5,441 bases of DNA from Nitrospirota bacterium. GTDB lineage: Bacteria; Nitrospirota; JAOUDF01. The notes below the pieces were generated by a model, which saw only the letters and a program-made list of their open reading frames with translations, ran no database searches and was not told where the DNA came from. The DNA lies in assembly GCA_029859385.1 (NCBI GenBank), contig JAOUDF010000166.1, forward strand, positions 1-5,441, read 5' to 3'. The position numbers were made by a program, and so were the translations under genes. Below are positions 1-5,441 of this stretch, piece by piece; the first letter of the stretch is position 1, and every line of letters begins with the position of its first letter.

Positions 1-1
1 A

Positions 2-802
2 CTCTGGAAGCATGCCATGCTCCCCGGCGCCCTTTATCTTCTTTTGAAGAACCACCGGGCGGATTTCCTCTACGGCAATGTCAGCGCCGACATCATCATC
101 GGCAAGCAACTGGTGGCCTTTGAGCTTCACTGTCACAACTGGACCGTGGCCCGCCAGTTTCTGGAGAATGCCGAAGACGACCGCCAGAGGGCCTTTGCCT
201 ACGGCTATCTCGCCCATCTGGCGGCCGACACCGTGGCGCATAATCATTTCATACCGAAGTATCTGTTGATCGCCTCAAAGACGAAGAATTTCGGGCATTC
301 ATTCTGGGAGATGCGGGCCGACGCCCTTATCGACAAACGATACCGGCGGATCGCTGAGGAACTGGGTACCGATGTCAAGGAGTATCACGACCCCCTGCTG
401 GAGCGCACCCTCACCCGGGCCATCTTCTCCTACAAGACCAACCGACGCGTTTTTACCAGCCTCCTCTACCTTTCCAAGTTGCGGCAGTGGGAGCTCATGA
501 CGTCGTTTTTCACCAGCTACTCCACCACGCCGCTCCCGAAGGAGGAGATGGAGCGGTTTCATCAGGAATCGCTGGAACGGATGGCGGCAATCCTCACTGA
601 TCCCTATGATTCACCGATCGCGTCATTGGACCCCACCGGCGGAAAACAGCTCTACGAGAGCCGTCTTACGAGGAAATCGCTCAGATCGCTGGTACGCCAG
701 GGGGTGGTGACGGAAGATGTCTATCACAAGGTCGCCGAGGTGCTCTATTCAGCGGAGGGTGAGGAAAGAGAAGAGGTTGAGTCGGAAGCGCGAGTGGTCT
801 AG
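2..802 (+). CDS. Zinc-dependent phospholipase C-family protein, 5' end missing
   Basis: The product resembles the zinc-dependent phospholipase C / S1-P1 nuclease-like fold found in uncharacterised bacterial proteins. Family members use clustered His and Asp residues to bind zinc and cleave phosphate esters; the substrate here is unknown. Counting from the ATG at 17, possible ligands are D25, H38 and H40 (HCHNW), H67/D71/H75 in HLAADTVAH, and H94/E98 in GHSFWEMRAD. The HxxxDxxxH helix is the strongest match. The frame stays open upstream of ATG 17 (codons for L-W-K-H-A), no ribosome binding site precedes that ATG, and family members usually have an N-terminal His-containing segment before this point. 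The true start is therefore probably outside the window. The C-terminal tail from about residue 245 is rich in Glu and looks disordered. The gene ends in TAG, 9 bases from the stop of the convergent acyltransferase. Family assignment is fairly secure; enzymatic activity is inferred. Confidence 0.8.
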   Translation, partial: LWKHAMLPGALYLLLKNHRADFLYGNVSADIIIGKQLVAFELHCHNWTVARQFLENAEDDRQRAFAYGYLAHLAADTVAHNHFIPKYLLIASKTKNFGHSFWEMRADALIDKRYRRIAEELGTDVKEYHDPLLERTLTRAIFSYKTNRRVFTSLLYLSKLRQWELMTSFFTSYSTTPLPKEEMERFHQESLERMAAILTDPYDSPIASLDPTGGKQLYESRLTRKSLRSLVRQGVVTEDVYHKVAEVLYSAEGEEREEVESEARVV

Positions 803-811
803 TGCACGGGC

Positions 812-1435
812 TTAACCCTTCAGGTCGACTTCGTACCCTTCCCTGATTCGCTCCATGACATGATGGGAGATATCCCGCAGTTCCTTCTTGTCCGACCCTT
901 TGGCGGCATTGACCGGCGGGTGGAACGTGACCCGAACCTTGCGCGGGCGGGGAAACAGCTTCCCCTTGGGGAATACGGTGAACGATCCTGAAATGGTGAC
1001 AGGAAGGATCGGCACCCCGACAGTGGCTGCTATCATGGCCATCCCCAGCTTGGGCGACCGTATCTTCCCGTCGAGGCTGAGTCCCCCTTCGGGAAAAATA
1101 CCAAAGGTTCCCCCTTTTTCGAGAATATCGATGGCCGTCGCCACCGCCTCCTTGTCCACCCCCTGCTGGTAGACCGGGAAGGCCCCGAATATGCGCATGC
1201 ACCAGCCGATCACCGGCATCCGGAAGAACCGCTCTATGGCCATGTAACGGACGACACGGCGCATCCCTACCGAGATGAAAAAGGGGTCGAAATAGCTGGA
1301 GTGATTGCCGGCAACAACCAGTGGACCTGAGACCGGGATATTCTCCCGGCCCGCATATTCAACCCGGCAGTAGAGGCGAAGAAAGAGGTAGAGCAGCTTT
1401 TTGACAAACCGGTACGAAAACCTTCCTTCCGCCAT
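812..1435 (-). CDS. PlsC-type 1-acyl-sn-glycerol-3-phosphate acyltransferase
   Basis: This 207-residue protein belongs to the PlsC/LPLAT family, which transfers an acyl group from acyl-CoA or acyl-ACP to a lysophospholipid, classically making phosphatidic acid at the inner membrane. Motif I is NHSSYFD at 44-50, with the catalytic His45/Asp50 pair. Motif II is around GAFPVYQQGVD (84-94), motif III is FPEGGLS (114-120) and motif IV is VPILPVTI (141-148). The N-terminal KKLLYLFLRLYCRV (12-25) is a likely membrane-contacting segment. Length is slightly short but normal for the single-domain family. The arginine of the usual motif III form (EGTRS) is replaced by Leu119, so substrate preference may differ from canonical PlsC. 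The ATG start follows a purine-rich GGGAGAGGGG tract, 11 bases after the lipoprotein stop, making this the last gene of the cluster. A fatty acyl-CoA ligase two genes upstream could supply its donor. The exact acceptor lipid cannot be told, so plsC is not assigned. Confidence 0.92.
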   Translation of the reverse strand: MAEGRFSYRFVKKLLYLFLRLYCRVEYAGRENIPVSGPLVVAGNHSSYFDPFFISVGMRRVVRYMAIERFFRMPVIGWCMRIFGAFPVYQQGVDKEAVATAIDILEKGGTFGIFPEGGLSLDGKIRSPKLGMAMIAATVGVPILPVTISGSFTVFPKGKLFPRPRKVRVTFHPPVNAAKGSDKKELRDISHHVMERIREGYEVDLKG

Positions 1436-1446
1436 CCCCTCTCCCG

Positions 1447-2121
1447 TTATTGCTCAGTAGTACCGGTCTTTTGAATGGCCGGGGGGACTTCGTCTTTTAT
1501 CTCAAGCTCAAACATCGTCGGCCTGCCTGACACGTAGAGAAGCATCTTCAGCCCCGTTGCCTTATCCATGGGCGGGAAATAGACCTTGCCGCCCAGCTTC
1601 AGATTGGGTGGAATGGTGTAGTTTCGGAAGATGGTGTCACCCTTCTTGACCTGTTCCGATTCGGCCGCCTGGCGCTCCCCGACCTCCTTGCCGATGGCCC
1701 CCAGGAGAAGTGCGCCGGCAATACGCGCGGCGGTCTCCCGGTCATGGGATTGCGGCAAAACAATGGCCGTGATCACCGCACCCAGGGCGCCCAGGGTGAG
1801 CGGGTTCATGTATTTGCCTGTGCGGCTGTATATCTTCTGGTTAATCTCGTAGTCCTGGTAGGGAACGATATAGTAGCCTTTCTCGTTCCTCACATAAATC
1901 TCCCTGTCCTTTATCTGCACCTGCTGGTCGGTGGCATTGGCAACGGCAACCTCCACCTCGGTCCACTCCTTTGTGTGCCCCACACCCACTACCTCGATGG
2001 TCACCCCCTCCTGGTTGAAGGACAAGGGCTGATGGATCGGCTGCATGGTCACCTGGGTGGCGCAGCCGGTGGAAAGCATCATTATCGCCCCCAGCAATGC
2101 CGGTAGAATCAGTTTTTTCAT
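1447..2121 (-). CDS. Small lipoprotein of unknown function with glycine-rich hydrophobic segments
   Basis: I do not recognise a named family. The product begins MKKLILPALLGAIMMLSTGC, a lipoprotein signal peptide: charged n-region, hydrophobic core and lipobox LSTGC with the lipidated cysteine at residue 20. Residue +2 is Ala rather than Asp, which by the E. coli Lol rule favours the outer membrane. Residues 38-100 look like a beta-rich domain. Two glycine-rich hydrophobic stretches follow, 106-123 (NPLTLGALGAVITAIVLP) and 132-148, reminiscent of paired glycine-zipper segments in some envelope lipoproteins. A second polar/beta region (160-210) completes the 224 residues. The start is ATG 2121, not the in-frame GTG at 2139: the GGAGG at 2128-2132 is 6 bases upstream of that ATG, and the longer version puts Arg-Arg-Cys before the signal peptide. 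It lies 14 bases after the ligase stop and 11 before the acyltransferase start, so it is probably cotranscribed with them. An envelope-lipid role is only inferred from position. Confidence 0.85.
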   Translation of the reverse strand: MKKLILPALLGAIMMLSTGCATQVTMQPIHQPLSFNQEGVTIEVVGVGHTKEWTEVEVAVANATDQQVQIKDREIYVRNEKGYYIVPYQDYEINQKIYSRTGKYMNPLTLGALGAVITAIVLPQSHDRETAARIAGALLLGAIGKEVGERQAAESEQVKKGDTIFRNYTIPPNLKLGGKVYFPPMDKATGLKMLLYVSGRPTMFELEIKDEVPPAIQKTGTTEQ

Positions 2122-2127
2122 CACGCA

Positions 2128-2132
2128 CCTCC
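2128..2132 (-). promoter_or_regulatory. Ribosome binding site deciding the lipoprotein start
   Basis: GGAGG on the minus strand, 6 bases before ATG 2121. It sits just downstream of the upstream ligase's TGA (2138-2136) and inside the extra codons of the longer GTG-started reading. This argues for the ATG and against the GTGA stop/start overlap at 2139-2136. Confidence 0.8.
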
Positions 2133-2135
2133 GTA

Positions 2136-3635
2136 TCACGCAAGCTTCCTTTTCAGGACCTTCCCCGTCGCCCCCTTGGGCAGTTCCTTACGGAATCGGA
2201 ACTCCTTCGGCACCTTGAACGCCGCCAGTCGCTCCCGGCAAAGGTCCCGCAAAACCTTTTCCAGCGCAGCCTCGTCGGCCCCCTCTTCGGCGGCCACCAC
2301 ATAGGCCACGGGGACCTCGCCCCGCATGTCGTCGGGCATCGCCGTGACCGCAACTTCCGCGGCCTTGCCCGAAGCCAGGATGACCTCCTCTATCTCGACC
2401 GGATAGATGTTCTCGCCCGCCGAGATGATGATGTCCTTCTTCCGGCCGCAGATATGGAGGAAACCCTCTTCATCGAGCTTGCCCCAATCTCCGGTCAGAA
2501 GCCAGCCGTCGGGTTGGAGTACCTCCGCTGTTGCCGTCGGATTGTTGTAATACCCCTGCATGACGTTGGGCCCATTGACCATGATCTCGCCCGTTGCCCC
2601 CTCGGGTAGTTCGACGCCGTCATCGCCCACAATCTTCACCCGGACGCCGGGCAGGACCTTCCCTACCGACTCCGGCTTCTCCGCATCGCCAAAGAACGGG
2701 AGGGCAACCACCGGAGAGGTTTCGGTGAGGCCGTACCCTTGAAGCGGGTACTTGCCGTAGACCCGTCGGAACCCTTCCGCCACCGCCATGGGGAGGGCAG
2801 CGCCGCCCGATATCCACATGCGAATGGAGGAGATGTCCATTCCTTCCGCATAGTTCTGACGCGCCATTACGCCGTACATTGATGGTACCCCCATGAAGAA
2901 GGTCACTTGATCCCGGGCGATCAATTCCATTACCTTTTTCGGGTGAAACCGGGGGAGGAAGACGACCCGGGCGCCGGAAAGGGTCGCCAGTATCAGGATG
3001 CAGGTAAGGGCGAAGGAGTGGAATAGTGGAAGCACACAGAGGATCGTGTCGTTTTCGGATATCTTGAATATCCTGTCCGCCGAGTTGGCGTTGGAGAGGA
3101 GGTTGCCGTGGCTGAGCACAACCCCCTTCGGGTTTCCCACCGTCCCCGAGGTATAGAGGATGACCGCCGTGCTGTCTTCCTCCACGCCGTCCGGCAACGA
3201 TTTCCCCAGGGTGACGAGCGCCTTTTTCTGAAGAAAAGAGACCTGTGCCGCCGCCTCGTCGATATAGGCTACCGTCACGTCGGACGCACTTTCGATGGCC
3301 TCGCCCAGCTTCCTGAGCGGGCTTACCGAAAGAACGGTCTTCACCCCCGCATCGGCCAGAATGTTGACCATCTCGGAAGGCTGGAGCAGCGGATTGATGG
3401 GGACCACCGTCTTCCCCGCCTTGAGCAGGCCGTAGAAGCAAATGGCAAACTCGGGGATCCCCGGCATGAGGATGGCGACATTCTGCTCGTCGCCCCCCTT
3501 GTACCGGAAATAGCCGCAGATGAGGGTCGCCTGCTCCAGGGCCTGACTGAAGGTGATCGTCCGCTCTTCATCCCTGTAGGCGGGCTTGTCCGCCAGTTTT
3601 TCGCAGGTCTCTATGAAGGTTTCATGAAGGGTCAT
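2136..3635 (-). CDS. AMP-forming acyl-CoA synthetase (fatty acid--CoA ligase type)
   Basis: A 499-residue member of the ANL adenylating superfamily, which activates a carboxylate with ATP to an acyl-AMP and passes it to coenzyme A. All core motifs are intact: P-loop YTSGTVGNPKG (161-171), the GYGLTETSP motif (300-308), LLTGDWG with Asp383 that contacts the ribose, hinge region CGRKKD (396-401), SAGENIYPVEIE (405-416), and PKGATGK near the C-terminus with catalytic Lys492. Length is typical for the shorter bacterial medium/long-chain fatty acid or FadD-like ligases. No signal peptide is seen, so it is cytosolic or membrane-associated. ATG 3635 is preceded by GGAGG at 3643-3647 with a 7-base spacer. 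It follows the methyltransferase gene by 33 bases. Pairing with a PlsC-type acyltransferase downstream suggests activation of free fatty acids for phospholipid acylation or beta-oxidation. Chain length and true substrate cannot be read from sequence; an aryl or other carboxylate is possible. Confidence 0.93.
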   Translation of the reverse strand: MTLHETFIETCEKLADKPAYRDEERTITFSQALEQATLICGYFRYKGGDEQNVAILMPGIPEFAICFYGLLKAGKTVVPINPLLQPSEMVNILADAGVKTVLSVSPLRKLGEAIESASDVTVAYIDEAAAQVSFLQKKALVTLGKSLPDGVEEDSTAVILYTSGTVGNPKGVVLSHGNLLSNANSADRIFKISENDTILCVLPLFHSFALTCILILATLSGARVVFLPRFHPKKVMELIARDQVTFFMGVPSMYGVMARQNYAEGMDISSIRMWISGGAALPMAVAEGFRRVYGKYPLQGYGLTETSPVVALPFFGDAEKPESVGKVLPGVRVKIVGDDGVELPEGATGEIMVNGPNVMQGYYNNPTATAEVLQPDGWLLTGDWGKLDEEGFLHICGRKKDIIISAGENIYPVEIEEVILASGKAAEVAVTAMPDDMRGEVPVAYVVAAEEGADEAALEKVLRDLCRERLAAFKVPKEFRFRKELPKGATGKVLKRKLA

Positions 3636-3668
3636 ATTCAGTCCTCCAGGAGAATGGCGTTAATAGTA

Positions 3669-4712
3669 CTAACTTACCACAACCTGCAGACGCTCCGCCA
3701 CCTCCCGCAAGAGCCGGAAGACCTGCTCGGCCTGCGACACGGTGAGGCTGCCGGTGCCGCAGCTGGGGGTGATGATGAGCTGATCGCGTACCTGCGCTTC
3801 AGGGAGTCCTTCGGCAATGAGTCGCGCCACCCCTTCTTCAAGTCTCGCAAAGAGACTGTCGGCGTCCTCCTGCATCACCTCTTCGGCAGTCGGTACAATT
3901 CCCCAGGCGAGGACGCCGCCCCTCGCCAGAAACGCGCCAATGGCCTCGGGGTAGAGGGCGATGGTATGGCTGAAGTTGTAGGCGTCGAAGTTGATGATGT
4001 CCAGGTCGGTAGACGCCACCAGCGACCAGTCGGTGTTGCCGCAGCAGTGCATCCCCGCCAGGGCACCCTCTGCATGGATTCCCGCCACCACCTCGTTCAT
4101 CATCCGGATGACGTCCTCCCGGCTGAGGCTCACATATGCCGAGCCAAAGGAGACGAGGTACGGCTCGTCGATGAAGATGATTACATCGGGATGGAACCGC
4201 TTGAGTTGCCGCACCTGCCAGCGGGCATTCATCGTCACGCCCTTGATGATGGCATCGATGAACTCCGGATCGTAGAGGATGAGTTTTTTGTCCTGGTCGG
4301 TCAGTCCGAGGCCGTAGCTGATGGGTCCGGTGACATGCCCCTTGAGATAGCGCAGCCCCGCCGGCAGCCCCTTCTCCAACCTGCGGACAAAGGTATAGAA
4401 CCCGGCGGCAAATTTCTCGCTGAGGGCAAAGTCATCGGGGTTATCGGCCACATACCGCTCAAAGAATTTGAGCAGCCGGCCCTCGCGGTCGGTCACCGTA
4501 TCGAAGGAAATCCTGTTCTTTTCGCGGTCGAACACCACGCCGGGAATGCCTTCAAGAAACTGCTGGTACATCCCCTCCTCAAAGGCCCGATTGGGTAACT
4601 GGGGCCAGCCAGGAGAAGAGGGAATACTATTAAGAACGATATCGCAGGCAGCTTCGCTGTCGGTAACAGGAAGACTGCCGATGGCGGTGGCAAATCGATA
4701 GGATCGGGACAT
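3669..4712 (-). CDS. MetE/UroD-like zinc methyltransferase-family protein (stand-alone)
   Basis: A 347-residue stand-alone protein resembling the C-terminal catalytic barrel of cobalamin-independent methionine synthase and the related UroD/MtaA methyltransferases. These use a zinc ion to activate a thiol as methyl acceptor. It begins with FATAIGSLP, typical of this barrel. It contains FIDEPYLVSFGSAYVSLSRE (about 180-198), GMHCCGNTDW with His222 and Cys223/Cys224, and TPSCGTGSLT with Cys318. An H-x-C plus distal Cys arrangement is the expected zinc site. It lacks the N-terminal half of full MetE, so it should not be called MetE; the methyl donor may be a corrinoid protein or another carrier. 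The start is ATG 4712: AGAGG at 4721-4725 is 8 bases upstream, whereas the GTG at 4721, three codons earlier, has no ribosome binding site. It is the first gene after a good promoter (4758-4786) and is followed by the acyl-CoA ligase after 33 bases. Fold family is fairly sure; substrate is unknown. Confidence 0.82.
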   Translation of the reverse strand: MSRSYRFATAIGSLPVTDSEAACDIVLNSIPSSPGWPQLPNRAFEEGMYQQFLEGIPGVVFDREKNRISFDTVTDREGRLLKFFERYVADNPDDFALSEKFAAGFYTFVRRLEKGLPAGLRYLKGHVTGPISYGLGLTDQDKKLILYDPEFIDAIIKGVTMNARWQVRQLKRFHPDVIIFIDEPYLVSFGSAYVSLSREDVIRMMNEVVAGIHAEGALAGMHCCGNTDWSLVASTDLDIINFDAYNFSHTIALYPEAIGAFLARGGVLAWGIVPTAEEVMQEDADSLFARLEEGVARLIAEGLPEAQVRDQLIITPSCGTGSLTVSQAEQVFRLLREVAERLQVVVS

Positions 4713-4720
4713 TTGATGCA

Positions 4721-4725
4721 CCTCT
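4721..4725 (-). promoter_or_regulatory. Ribosome binding site deciding the methyltransferase start
   Basis: AGAGG on the minus strand, 8 bases before ATG 4712. It overlaps the alternative GTG at 4721, which has no purine-rich tract at a suitable distance of its own. The ATG is therefore preferred. Confidence 0.65.
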
Positions 4726-4757
4726 GCAAAGAAAGTGAATAGCAGTTACGGGGAGAT

Positions 4758-4786
4758 ACCATACCTTTCACGGCAAGGGCTGTCAA
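4758..4786 (-). promoter_or_regulatory. Sigma70-type promoter of the four-gene minus-strand cluster
   Basis: Read on the minus strand, a perfect -35 box TTGACA (4786-4781) is followed by a 17-base spacer and TATGGT (4763-4758), which matches four of six -10 positions. A start site near 4751 would give a leader of roughly 39 bases before ATG 4712. The -35 box lies only six bases from the edge of the inverted-repeat element, so the element occupies the region just upstream where an UP element or activator would bind. Predicted from consensus only. Confidence 0.65.
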
Positions 4787-4792
4787 TAAATC

Positions 4793-4838
4793 CCGCCCCG
4801 GTGGTGACCTCCTCCCGGACGTTTTGCCGACTGAATAT
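4793..4838 (+). repeat. Left arm of the inverted repeat
   Basis: A 46-base arm beginning CCGCCCCGGTGG and ending GACTGAATAT. Pairing with the right arm is uninterrupted for 39 bases inward of C4799. Similarity to the partner stops abruptly at both ends, at 4792 and 4839. Confidence 0.95.
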
Positions 4839-4884
4839 GGAGCGCATTAGGTTGAGACCTTGGCGGCCCTTGATCTCCGTGCTC

Positions 4885-4894
4885 TAATATATTA
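4885..4894. repeat. Perfect 10-bp AT palindrome near the centre of the element
   Basis: TAATATATTA is its own reverse complement and sits five bases from the geometric centre of the 184-bp element. CCGT (4877-4880) and ACGG (4894-4897) flank it loosely. It could be a cruciform tip or a chance AT-rich palindrome; a function is not established. Confidence 0.5.
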
Positions 4895-4930
4895 CGGGGA
4901 AAGCGCCTCGCGGGTTCTAAAGGTGGCGTG

Positions 4931-4976
4931 ATATTCAGTCGGCAAAACGTCCGGGAGGAGGTCACCACCAGGGCGG
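4931..4976 (-). repeat. Right arm of the inverted repeat
   Basis: A 46-base arm beginning ATATTCAGTC and ending CACCAGGGCGG. It differs from the reverse complement of the left arm only at A4970. It ends 27 bases before the -35 box of the plus-strand promoter. Confidence 0.95.
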
Positions 4977-5003
4977 AACAAAGATAGACCGTACCGGTTT
5001 CTG

Positions 5004-5032
5004 TTGACAACTCCGGATGACCCACTTATTTT
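5004..5032 (+). promoter_or_regulatory. Sigma70-type promoter for the UPF0182 gene
   Basis: A perfect -35 TTGACA (5004-5009), a 17-base spacer and TATTTT (5027-5032), which matches four of six -10 positions. A start near 5039 would leave a leader of about 38 bases before ATG 5077. Promoter strength and spacing mirror the divergent promoter on the other side of the inverted repeat. Consensus-based prediction. Confidence 0.65.
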
Positions 5033-5076
5033 AGAAGTTCTTTCACACTTATCCTCCCACAAAGGACTCATCAAAA

Positions 5077-5441
5077 ATGCCCATAAACAGGATCATGCTT
5101 TTCGTCTTTCTTCTGGTATTCATCATCCTCCCCTTTGGAGGACGCACGCTCAACCTCTATATCGACTGGCTCTGGTTCCTCGAACTGAACCAGCGGGAGG
5201 TCTTCACCACCATCCTCACCAGTGAACTTGCAGTCGGGTTCGGCACGGGCATTCTTACTTTTCTTGTAATCTACCTGAACCTGCAAGTTGCGCTGCGCTA
5301 CCGGTCAGCGGGCCTTCCGCCCCAGTTCATCAACATGACCGGCATCCCCAACCTTGAGCAGATAATCCCCCGGGTCGGCGTCATCGGTATCATGCTGGCG
5401 CTCTTTGTATCCTTCAGCTACGGAATGTGGGCCGCGTCCCA
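5077..5441 (+). CDS. UPF0182 (COG1615) family integral membrane protein, 3' end outside window
   Basis: An open frame of 121 codons runs off the window. The protein starts MPINRIMLFVFLLVFIILPF, a first transmembrane helix (about 6-22). LNLYIDWLWFLELNQREVFTTIL (25-47) follows and fits the conserved DWLWFxEL segment near the N-terminus of UPF0182 proteins. A second helix spans about 49-72 (SELAVGFGTGILTFLVIYLNLQVA) and a third begins near 100 (VGVIGIMLALFVSFSYGMW). Full-length family members are very large, around 900 residues, with several N-terminal helices and a big soluble domain; only the N-terminal membrane part is visible. Function is unknown in the family. ATG 5077 is chosen because AAAGGA (5061-5066) lies about 10 bases upstream and a promoter lies at 5004-5032; the next ATG, at codon 7, would cut into the first helix. 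It is transcribed divergently from the lipid-gene cluster. Confidence 0.88.
   Translation, partial: MPINRIMLFVFLLVFIILPFGGRTLNLYIDWLWFLELNQREVFTTILTSELAVGFGTGILTFLVIYLNLQVALRYRSAGLPPQFINMTGIPNLEQIIPRVGVIGIMLALFVSFSYGMWAAS

Larger units (their letters stand above)
4793..4976. repeat. 184-bp inverted-repeat element (MITE-like or hairpin) in the divergent intergenic region
   Basis: Two 46-base arms, 4793-4838 and 4931-4976, are reverse complements with one mismatch (C4799 opposite A4970). They enclose 92 bases (4839-4930). No credible ORF lies inside. Such long, nearly perfect terminal inverted repeats around a short non-coding centre resemble a miniature inverted-repeat transposable element. 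However, the flanks (ATAAATC on the left, AACAAAG on the right) show no clear target-site duplication. A rho-independent terminator is unlikely: the loop is long and no T-run follows either arm. Alternative readings are a structured RNA or a protein-binding palindrome. The inverted repeat itself is read directly from the sequence; its nature is open. Confidence 0.95.

Noticed and set aside
681..1202. A 173-codon minus-strand frame across the phospholipase/acyltransferase junction
   Set aside because: It overlaps the acyltransferase in another frame and crosses into the convergent gene. It has Pro/Arg/Gly-rich composition and no ribosome binding site or motif.
2136..2139. GTGA stop/start overlap between the ligase and the lipoprotein
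   Set aside because: The downstream ATG at 2121 has a properly spaced GGAGG and begins a textbook lipoprotein signal peptide; the GTG start does neither.
2620..3441. A 273-codon minus-strand frame inside the acyl-CoA ligase
   Set aside because: It is the same strand in a shifted frame within a gene whose own frame keeps all catalytic motifs. It is not evidence of a frameshift.
3657..3676. Imperfect palindrome around GTTAATAGTACTAAC near the methyltransferase stop
   Set aside because: The symmetry is off by one base, the AT-rich stem would be weak, and no T-run follows on the minus strand. It is probably chance.
3108..4598. A 496-codon open frame on the plus strand antisense to two genes
   Set aside because: It spans the ligase 5' half, the intergenic gap and most of the methyltransferase gene, both of which have clear family motifs. 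The translation is rich in Arg, His, Gly and Leu with no recognisable domain, as expected for a shadow frame in GC-rich DNA.
4793..4976. Inverted repeat as a rho-independent terminator
   Set aside because: The stem is 46 bp with a 92-base loop and no T-run on either side, and no gene ends into it from either direction.
4783..5025. An 80-codon minus-strand frame covering the inverted-repeat element
   Set aside because: It consists largely of the two repeat arms read in opposite senses, overlaps both promoters and has no family resemblance.
1..5441. CRISPR arrays, tRNA or rRNA genes, or phage/transposase genes
   Set aside because: No repeated spacer pattern, cloverleaf-like sequence, rRNA stretch or integrase/transposase motifs were seen on either strand.

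Overview
The window looks like chromosomal DNA from a GC-rich deltaproteobacterium, most probably a Geobacter or close Desulfuromonadales relative. This rests on protein character (a UPF0182 membrane protein, a zinc-dependent phospholipase C-like protein, a MetE/UroD-like methyltransferase next to lipid genes) and on compact gene packing. It is inference; no search was run.

Layout. Positions 1-802 (+) hold the 3' part of a zinc-dependent phospholipase C-family gene, cut by the window edge. It converges tail to tail, 9 bases apart, on a four-gene minus-strand cluster read from about 4750 down to 812. In transcription order the cluster contains a MetE/UroD-like zinc methyltransferase (4712-3669), a fatty-acid-type acyl-CoA/AMP ligase (3635-2136), a small lipoprotein of unknown function (2121-1447) and a PlsC-type acyltransferase (1435-812). 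Gaps are 33, 14 and 11 bases, each downstream gene has a plausible ribosome binding site, and no internal terminator is visible, so the four are probably one operon. At 5077 a UPF0182 membrane protein starts on the plus strand and runs off the end.

The 4713-5076 gap is the only real intergenic space. It holds two divergent sigma70-type promoters, each with a perfect TTGACA -35 and a 17-base spacer. Wedged between them is a 184-bp inverted-repeat element (4793-4976): 46-bp arms with a single mismatch around a 92-bp centre. It has no coding capacity and no obvious target duplication. It is the most unusual structure in the window and could be a MITE-like insertion or a regulatory/RNA hairpin.

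Functionally, the ligase can activate free fatty acids and the acyltransferase can place acyl chains on a glycerophospholipid backbone. With the convergent phospholipase-like gene, the neighbourhood suggests membrane lipid turnover. How the methyltransferase and lipoprotein fit is unknown.
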